Source: Ctenosaura bakeri
Lineage: Eukaryota; Chordata; Lepidosauria; Squamata; Iguanidae
Direction: 5' to 3'
NCBI GenBank assembly: GCA_948474755.1
Contig: CAOLHI010000078.1
Span: forward strand, 248,001-312,000
DNA length: 64,000 nt
The notes below the pieces were generated by a model. It ran no database searches, was not told the origin of the DNA, and worked only from the letters and a program-made list of their open reading frames with translations. How positions within the stretch are numbered: the stretch's first letter is position 1; each line of letters starts with the position of its first letter. Both the position numbers and the translations under genes were made by a program. Positions 56,665-64,000 of the stretch are shown here, in pieces.

Positions 56665-59600
56665 AGAGAACAATACATAAACCCGCAGATAGAGATCTGG
56701 TCAACCCCTCAATGCCTGAAAGCTTTAGTTGCAGATGCAATGTCAATTAGATTTGATACCATGGCACATTCTATGAATAGTCACTAAGGTGACAAGTTCT
56801 GCATCTCCACAAAATTGGAAAGATATTACAAAAAAAGGAAGACAAGGAGTTTGCATAAGATTTTCATGTGCTAAATATTTGCAAATTTGAACAGAGTTAT
56901 TGTTATTAGAACAGAAATACAAGACATTGCAGCATAGCAGGATAGACTGTGACTAAATGACCTGTGTTTCTACTTAGTATGCCACATAAGTGGTCACTCT
57001 TGCTGGTTCAGCTTCAGGGCCTCTGATCTTCCTTCTCATAGTCCTTCCTTTTTAAACCAGACTTGGCCTGAGCAGTTCTTCTTCAGAGGATGCCTTCAAA
57101 TAAACAGCTGTCCTCTGTAAAGAAGAACACATGGCCAGGTTACCAGGCTTGTATCCATGTAGCTTTTGGTACTGCTGTCAGGGAAAAGAGAAGTTGTCTC
57201 CCACCACACTTATGAGAGCCCTAAACAGAACACAAGATTTTTGAAGCTCTGATATACAGACCCCAAATGGACAATCTGGCAACACTGCAAGTCAAGCAGG
57301 AAGCTCCATGACACTGGACCAGAGGTTCAGACAAGAAGACAATCACCTATGGCAAATGCCCACAATGCAGAACAGAGTCTTTTATGCCTGATAATGCTTC
57401 TAATTAACAGCCCAGAAACTTGAAACTCTTGAAACTCTGGATGCAGATGTTTTGAACAAAGCAAGGCTGGGCTGGGCTTGGCTTGCTTCTGCTGCCACTG
57501 TTGCTGATAGGCTTTCTGGACTGCTGCTGGTCAGGGCTCCTGACCTGAGAGACTAGAGTTTGAAGCAGCCAGGCTTCCAGCAGTAATGAGGCAGGGAGCA
57601 AGAATGAAGAGAAACCATTAGATAAGGAAGGGCAAGAGGGGAATATTTTGCTGACAGAAAAGAAATATACTGGGGACTGACTTCTAGTGCCAGTGATATT
57701 TTAATCTCATTGGTGGAGAATGGCCCTTTGAGGCAGGCAAAATTTAATTTATTGTGTCCCATGTCTCTCCTCCCCCCGCCCCTCTGTTGCCATTTGCCCC
57801 ACAGACTGACTGTAAGCAATATTCTCCTTCTTTGCGATTCAAGCTAAAAATGCAGAAGTTCTTTTAGTCTCTGACGAGGGGGGAATAAAATAAAGTGCTC
57901 GGAGTGGGACTAAAACCACGGAGTTTACAGTAAAGCATCAAAACCACATTATTTACAAGAAATGTATCAAAGTTTGCTGTTAATTTTTTTAAAAAAGATT
58001 TCAGTTATGCCTTTTAATCTGCTTTCACATGGTAGTACTATTAATTAAACTTATGCCAGTCCTTTTAGTTACAATTAAGTATGGGAAAATCTTAATACCT
58101 TTACATTCTCCCATATTCATTTTTTTAAAACTTCATGTCTCCATCCCAAATATGAAGACATTTGTAACTTTGGTCATTTTCCCCCAAAACTACTGAAAAT
58201 CAATTTCTCCCCCATATGCGTTGGACCTCTTTGGTACATAGAGCTGTTCCAGGCATCAGAGGATCTTATTCTACCTGCCTGCCAGAAAAGTGCCTAAGTC
58301 CCTCATAAAGAAGAGGTTTCAAAGCCTCTCAGGAAAAAAAGAGGTAACAATTCTAATTCAGCACTAACACTGTTAAATATATAGGGATTCAAACAGCTTC
58401 ATGTTTCAACCCTGGATGAAAGACAGAAAATAAAGTAAATTAATTAAATAAGTGACTCAACCATGGCTTTTAAGAGTTAAGCACTCAGTGCCTTCCACTG
58501 AAGAAATAGATCCTTGCTTGTCTTCTTCTATTCAAGAACAAGACATTGCAAAATTTTCTCATTAACCATGAGAAATGTGGGGTATTTTCAGTCTGGGCAG
58601 AGAAAGTCCCCATGAGAACAATTTTTGCACAAATTGTATAACAAAACTGTGAGGGCTGCTGCTTTGTTGCATGGACTTATTTAAAAAAATAGATATATCA
58701 TCAGGCTTGTTTGAATCAGCCTGTCTTTCTGCATATGCGGTGTTCATAATGCATTGCTTCACAAAGGGATAAAAACAGTAAATTTTGCACAGTCATTCTT
58801 GCAGAAATGAAAAGCAAAGCACTTCTTGTCTTGTTCATTAGCTAGAGATGAGATTGGCAGAGATTAGCAATTTCTGAGCAGGCTATCTTGATTTGTCAAG
58901 GAATTCTTTTTCATCAAGAACAAGAATTTTTGCAAAATATTCTTCGCATTCTTAACCTCAGCCTGGATGGACAAGTCTATCTGTTTTAATTTCTCCAACA
59001 TGTTGACTTTTAACATTTCCAGTTCCTTACATTCCCAAATAAGAAGATATTTGTGTAACAGGACTAATTCCTATCAAAAACAAATGGAAACAAAATTCTC
59101 ATCTATTCCAGTGAGAGACATTCAAAAGGCAAAAGCATCTGTTTCAGTCCAGTGTGGATTTTTCATTTAATGGTATGCAACAGAGGAATCCCTACATCCA
59201 ACCTGCTAGACATTCCTCTCTTGCCAAAATGGAATATTACCCCCTTGGACTCTGTGTCATCATAGAGATGTTTGTGAATATATTTGTGATTGGGAAGATG
59301 TCTCTAAAGCTGAGGTGGAGGAAATGCAGCCCATGGATGCTATGCCACATGACATGGCCATATGCAGCCATGGGACCCTTTCTGTGGCCTGCACTCCCCA
59401 AACTGCTGTACCTCCAAAAGAATTTTCAGCTGGAGAAAAAAATCCCAAAAATGAATTTGGTTAAAATAGCTCTCAAGCATGGATGAAAATGACCTAGACA
59501 AACTCAGAGGTAAGTGTCTTACATATGTGACTCTAACAACATATAGAGTGCCACAGTTGTCCAGTCCTTTTCAATCCTACCAGTGTTAGATCAAATTTCA

Positions 59601-61330
59601 AAAATCAAAATTTAAAAGGATTGGGACAATTTGCAACAAGGTACAAGATATTAATCTGATGCATACATAGACATGTCAAATCTATCTCCATGTTGTAGTT
59701 GTGGAAACACATTTGCACAAGTGAAAATTGTTAAGTTTGGAGCTGCTCCAGCCAGTAGCAGACAAAACCCAATAAAGAACATAAAGCATTTCTTATCTAT
59801 ATTAACAGTTAGATGTAGTTCCGGGTTGTGTCTCTCTTATATATTGTGTCACCAAAGTAGTGTAGCTGACACTTTGATTGGGAGGATACCATTTCCCTCC
59901 ACCTCCAGAGAATCGTGAAAGCCATGGAAAACACTCAAATCAACACCACATCTCCTTAAACACCAGCAGTACTGGTGTAGGAACTTCTTATACATTCTAC
60001 CCATCCCACATAATTTAATCACTTCTTACAGCATAGGACCACTCTTATTCTTACAAAATTCTCATACAGATGTCTATGTTTATATGAAAATCCATGACAC
60101 ATGTCAGAGCCATATCCTTTGTACTGATATCTACATTGTCTTAGCAGCAAGGCCAGACCAAAATATTTAGCTTCTCAAGATAAAGAACAAGATGGTGCCC
60201 CTTCCTATTATTTGCACAAAAGTTGAGTAGACCAACAGCTGAATCTCACTTCAACACTGGCAACATTTGATGGCAACAGGTTTGCCTAGGGGGTGCAGAG
60301 TGGACAGATCTCTCCTTCAACATTTTGGTGCTGCCTCCCAATATCTGCTGCCTAACACAACCACATCACTTTGTCTAATGGCAAAGTCAGTGATTTCTTT
60401 ACCACATATCTGTTTAATGAATAAAAGCAGGAACATGAAATATTGAACTATTCAAAACTGAGAGATGGCACAGCCTAGGAGCTTCATCCTAATCATGTTT
60501 TACTCAGACCCATTCATTTCAATGGGACTATTTTAAAGAATAAAATTTATTAAAGAATAAAATCTATTCCATCTACAAGCCCATGGTGCCTAGTCTCCTT
60601 CTTCTTTGCTGAGTTTTAATTATACTCTTTGGAGCACTAACTGAGTGCTTTGGTCATGTCACAGAGAAGTATCATTTCAAGCTGGTTGCTTTAAATACAT
60701 TGGAAAGTCCAACAACAACATATAAGAAAAATCAGGTGACAAGTTCTTTACTTTTCTCAAAGTACATTCTTTGCCTGTTTCATAAGGAAAAATGGCATGA
60801 GTAGTCCCATCCCCCTCTAGCATCAGCAACAAAGTGGTCATACCACAGAGAGGACCTACAGAGGACTGGTCACAACCACAACAAGAATAGCTGCATTTTC
60901 ACATACTGACATATGTTAATAGACTTCCCTCTTATTGTATCATGGCTTGGCAAGATTGTACTTGCACATTGTTTCAAATTGCCTTTCCATTGATTTTGTC
61001 CATCTGACTGGCTCGTTATACAGTAAATCTATCACCGCAAAAATAGTAAGGTACAATATCCACCTAGCATTGAATGTATTATTTATACACTACAGTGGTC
61101 CTTTTACCATTCCTTCTAAGAAAACCATCTTTACTCTAAGACACAAATACACCAAAAATTTATCCTGGAAGCCTTATGGGGAGAAATGCAGTTTGTGTAC
61201 CTCCTGTTCATTTCAGTAGGGTGTATTCAGACAAATTCCTTAAAGAACAGTGCTCCAAATAGGTTAAGCAAGCATCCCTGAATGTATAGCTGTTGGTTGC
61301 AATGTTTAGCATGCTAACTTTAATGAATAC
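56665..61330. other. No gene seen; longest repeat-poor stretch
   Basis: Nearly 4.7 kb with few repeats. Exceptions are a CTTCTCAAGATAAAG piece of the CCTGAGG-core repeat near 60150-60200 and a CATTTCAATGGGACTA piece near 60488-60545. No open frame carries a motif. It may be ordinary unique intergenic or intronic DNA. Confidence 0.4.
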
Positions 61331-61407
61331 CACCCTGAATACATACGGTCTTGGTTGATTTTGGAAGCTAAGAAAATTTACCCCTGGTTAGTACTTGGAT
61401 GGAAGAC
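61331..61407 (+). pseudogene. 5S rRNA-derived segment
   Basis: CACCCTGAATACATACGG, then TTTTGGAAGCTAAG and CCTGGTTAGTACTTGGATGG followed by AAGAC match the central and internal-promoter part of eukaryotic 5S rRNA. This includes the A-box (GGAAGCTAAG) and C-box (TACTTGGATGG) regions. The 5' end and the last 20 or so bases are missing. It could be a 5S retropseudogene or the head of a 5S-derived SINE, which are known in lizards. It is too diverged and short to be a working 5S gene. Confidence 0.8.
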
Positions 61408-61612
61408 AATAGCATGTAGGAATAGCATGTGTATTTCTATACTGCTTATCAGCTAAGTGCTCTCGAAGCAGTTTACAATGTATTAGCTAATTGCCCCCAA
61501 CACGCTGGGTGCAAAAGGATGGAAGGCTGAGTCAACCTGGAGTCCAGCAGGATTGAACTCACAACCTTGTGGCTGTACTGGTATTTAACCACTGCACAAC
61601 CAGGGCTCTTGA
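61408..61612 (-). repeat. tRNA-derived SINE (ACA type), minus strand
   Basis: Reverse complement carries a tRNA-like head. The A-box region is reversed at about 61586-61603 (AACCACTGCACAACCAGG) and the B box near 61549-61560. The middle (GGATGGAAGGCTGAGTCAAC) matches 27285-27495. AATAGCATGT occurs at the left junction twice (61429 and 61409 region), so the junction with the 5S piece may include a target duplication. Confidence 0.75.
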
Positions 61613-62168
61613 TGGCAACAACAAAGACAACAATGAAGTATCAGGGATATGCAGGTAGGACTAGGAAAGAATCCTGCTTGAAACCTAAGGGACACACTGA
61701 CGATCAAAACTGATAGTACTGGCAAGATGGACCAATTATGAGACCCAATGTAGAGCAGTTTCCTATGTTCCAAATGGAACCTGAATCAAATGGCATTCCT
61801 CATTTGTAAGTCTCCCATGGTTCTAAATCAAGACTGGCCAAAATTCCAGAGGATTATCTATGCCAAGACAAATCTGCAGATCGGCATCTTATCGGCTCTA
61901 TTCCAATGTACAATCTGTCCTATGCCACAACTCAGTTATATGACAGTTAATGTGGTGCAGCGGTAGGCAAACCTCAGTTTCAAAACTTATCTCCAAAGCT
62001 CACTAGGTACCCTCAGACCATGCCCAGTTTCTCAGCCTTATGGTTCGTAAGGATGGGCTCCAAATTCAGATTGGCCTAGAAGTCATGTCTGGAAAAAGAG
62101 CTCTGCTTCTTTCTGAACCAATTGGTTTGGGTAAGGGACTATTCATCCATCATTAGTACAGTGATTAA

Positions 62169-62347
62169 GGCCATTTCTGCACTACACTGTTATAGCACTA
62201 TTATTCCATTTTTAACATCCTATGAAATCCTGGGGTTTGCAGTTTAGGGAGGGTTGGCTGGCCTCTCCCTAAACTGCAAACCCTAGGATTCCATAGGATG
62301 TTGAAAGTCAAATAATAGTGCTATAACAATCTAGTGTGGAAATGGTG
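62169..62347. mobile_element. Harbinger-like MITE, short palindromic subtype
   Basis: Starts GGCCATTTCTGCAC and ends GTGTGGAAATGGTG. TAA lies on both sides (62166-62168 and 62348-62350). The arms pair around GGTTGGCTGGCC. A few changes distinguish the arms, so it is not recent. Confidence 0.9.
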
Positions 62348-62415
62348 TAAGTGTAGCTATAGTACACAACATATATGCACAAACCAAGGGGATTCTAATT
62401 TTTATTTATAGCCCA

Positions 62416-62489
62416 GAAAACCTGGTGGTAGTTTCTCTTTAGGGTTACCATAAGTTGGAAACAATTTAAAGACATACAACAAAAACAAA
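62416..62489 (+). repeat. Sauria/Bov-B-type 3' tail
   Basis: TTAGGGTTACCATAAGTTGG, then AAACAATTTAAAGACATAC and an ACAACAAAAACAA end. Only the tail remains. Confidence 0.6.
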
Positions 62490-62512
62490 TACCCCATGGA
62501 CCACCAGGGGCT

Positions 62513-62530
62513 TTTTTTTTTTTTTTTTTG
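62513..62530 (+). repeat. Poly-T run
   Basis: Run of about 18 T just before the SINE head. Confidence 0.9.
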
Positions 62531-62722
62531 AGTCAGAGTGGTATAGCAGTTTAAGGGTGGACTATGACCCTGGAAACCAAGGTTTGATTCCCCACTCACC
62601 CATGGAAACCCACTGGGTGACCTTGGGTGGGCCACACACTTTCAGCTCTAGAAAACTCCATAATAGGTTCACCTTAGGATCGGCATAAGTCAGAAACAAC
62701 ATGAACACACACAACAATGACA
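62529..62722 (+). repeat. Sauria-type tRNA SINE, near full length
   Basis: Best SINE in the window. A-box-like TATAGCAGTTTAAGGG is at 62542-62557 and B-box GGTTTGATTCC at 62581-62591, the internal pol III promoter. The body CCATGGAAACCCACTGGGTG follows, then the Bov-B-type tail CGGCATAAGTCAGAAAC with a CACACACAACAATGAC end. Likely mobilised in trans by a Bov-B LINE, given the shared tail. Confidence 0.85.
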
Positions 62723-62804
62723 AAATGCAAATATTTCCTTCAAGGTATCTAAGATTCAGAATATATCACTTACGGACATTGCATAGACCAACTCTAGGAA
62801 CATG

Positions 62805-62915
62805 TGAACCTCTGGATGTTTTTGGACTGGGATCTCCATAAACATTAGTCAGAAAAGCCAGCTGAGAAAGGTGATGGGATTTTTAGTCCAACGACATTGG
62901 AAAGGCCACATGTTG
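62805..62915. repeat. Palindromic dispersed repeat
   Basis: AACCTCTGGATGTTTTTGGA at the left and TTAGTCCAACGACATTGGAA at the right are inverted relatives of 27087-27185. Confidence 0.6.
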
Positions 62916-64000
62916 GGCTCCTCCAATACAGACTAATCTTAGAGGTTGTATAGAAATACTGTACTAAAAAGTTAGTGCATTCTAGGATCTGTATATAAAA
63001 AAAAGAAAGAAAAAATTGAGGCCAGCCTTCACTTTCATCTGCATCTTGACTGTCTTTCACTGTCTTCATTAATGATTGGCAGGGTTTCCACTCTGAATTT
63101 CCCTTGTTTGGTGCCCAAGAAAATGCAAAGAATCAAAAACAAAGAAGAGAAGCTCTTGTTATATTTTAAGGAACTGACAGTGAGCACGGGCAACTAATAT
63201 GGGTAGATGATTTTAAAAGCATGTAAATTAAATTATCAGGCTCATTACCAAATTAAATTCATATTCCCATCTTGAAAGCAATAAGTTGAAGAGCAGAAAC
63301 GAGTCATGCTTTTCAGACTTGCAAATCAAGCTTGTTGAATTGGTTGAATCTAGGAGAGTCAGCCACTCATGTAAATAGAGTGATACAAATCTCCTGATTA
63401 TAAAGACTAACTCTGTCTCCCAAACTGTACATACATACCAGTGGAGCACTGCATAAGCAGTTTGCCTGGATATTCCAAATATCTGCTCCTCCAGGCTTTA
63501 TGGAGATCGCAAACCAATCTATTTACACAAGGCTGAACTGATCCATATAACAAAATATGCCATTACACAACAATAGGTCACTGTGTTCTTCCAAGAGATT
63601 TGTTTATTATACTGGTTTTCAATTGGGGGGAGAAGTGATACCCAAAATGGGTCTCATTCCAGGCCAAGGGACACCCACACTGGTAATGGTACCATAATTA
63701 AGAAGATTCGGTTCAGCCATATGCGATCAAAAATTAAAGCTGTATTTTTCCCTTTTTCGCTTTCTTTTTTAATATACATATATACACAGGTGATTTAGAC
63801 TAGAAACCAACATTGTAATATTGCAAATTTTTCTTCTTCATGCTTCTTATGTTGCTCACGGTTATTGCTCACAGTTTGTGAAAGTAATAAAAAATAAAAG
63901 AAAAAAAATTAAAGCTGTGTTCTACATGATACCTTGGTCTGAAAAGACTAGAGACTACTGTTCTACAGGGACAAGTACAGTTCAGAGACAGACCCAAACA
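62916..64000. other. No gene seen
   Basis: AT-rich unique-looking DNA to the window end. A short TATA/TACA patch lies at 63770-63785. Confidence 0.45.

Noticed and set aside
61331..61407. Functional 5S rRNA gene
   Set aside because: Only about 77 bases match, with mismatches, and both ends and the terminator T-run are missing.
62529..62600. Real tRNA gene
   Set aside because: The A and B boxes belong to a SINE head. No cloverleaf closes and the sequence continues into the Bov-B-type tail.
1..64000. An undescribed multi-gene system such as a defence island or biosynthetic cluster
   Set aside because: No credible host gene was found. The sequence is vertebrate repeat-rich non-coding DNA, and the unusual features are mobile elements.

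Overview
The window looks like non-coding DNA from a squamate reptile, most likely a lizard. The diagnostic signals are tRNA-derived SINEs with a Bov-B-type tail (Sauria SINE type), a second tRNA SINE type, CR1 and L2 LINE remnants, a Penelope-like element, a 5S rRNA-derived segment, Tigger-like elements, and many short palindromic DNA elements. These assignments come from reading and recalled family patterns; no database search was run.

I could not support any host protein-coding gene, tRNA or intact rRNA gene. Every long open frame is a by-product of a repeat, a simple-sequence tract or chance. The only recognisable coding matter is decayed retroelement reverse transcriptase (L2, minus strand, about 25.23-26.01 kb; CR1, plus strand, about 21.0-21.25 and 35.7-36.84 kb) and a GIY-YIG endonuclease remnant of a Penelope-like element (47.3-48.6 kb). 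The window is therefore a gene desert or the inside of a large intron.

Layout. 0-9 kb: SINE fragments, an unusual 762-bp element packed with ACTTGA-type motifs and flanked by a 6-bp duplication, a CR1 3' end, a GC-rich inverted-terminal element and a G-rich repeat. 10-14 kb: a nested stack in which an older dispersed repeat was split by a Harbinger-like MITE and by a solo LTR, followed by one MITE inserted inside a relative. 14-31 kb: SINEs, more MITEs, a second copy of the solo LTR, the L2 remnant, and two copies of a repeat with short inverted ends. 31-42 kb: MITEs, a rearranged dispersed repeat, CR1, a Tigger-like element, a GGAA microsatellite. 42-57 kb: a CpG-rich inverted-terminal element, the Penelope insertion with a 12-bp target duplication, more MITEs. 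57-64 kb: mostly single-copy-looking AT-rich DNA, then a 5S-derived segment beside a SINE, a MITE and a well-preserved SINE.

The dominant theme is a superfamily of non-autonomous elements with ends close to GGCCATTTCCGCAC. Several copies are flanked by TAA or TTA, as expected for PIF/Harbinger-type transposition. At least four different interiors share these ends, which suggests cross-mobilisation by one transposase. Nothing here resembles a defence system, operon or other new multi-gene system. The most notable items are the ACTTGA-motif element, the shared-end MITE families with their nesting order, the paired solo LTRs with exact 4-bp duplications, and the inverted Penelope copy.
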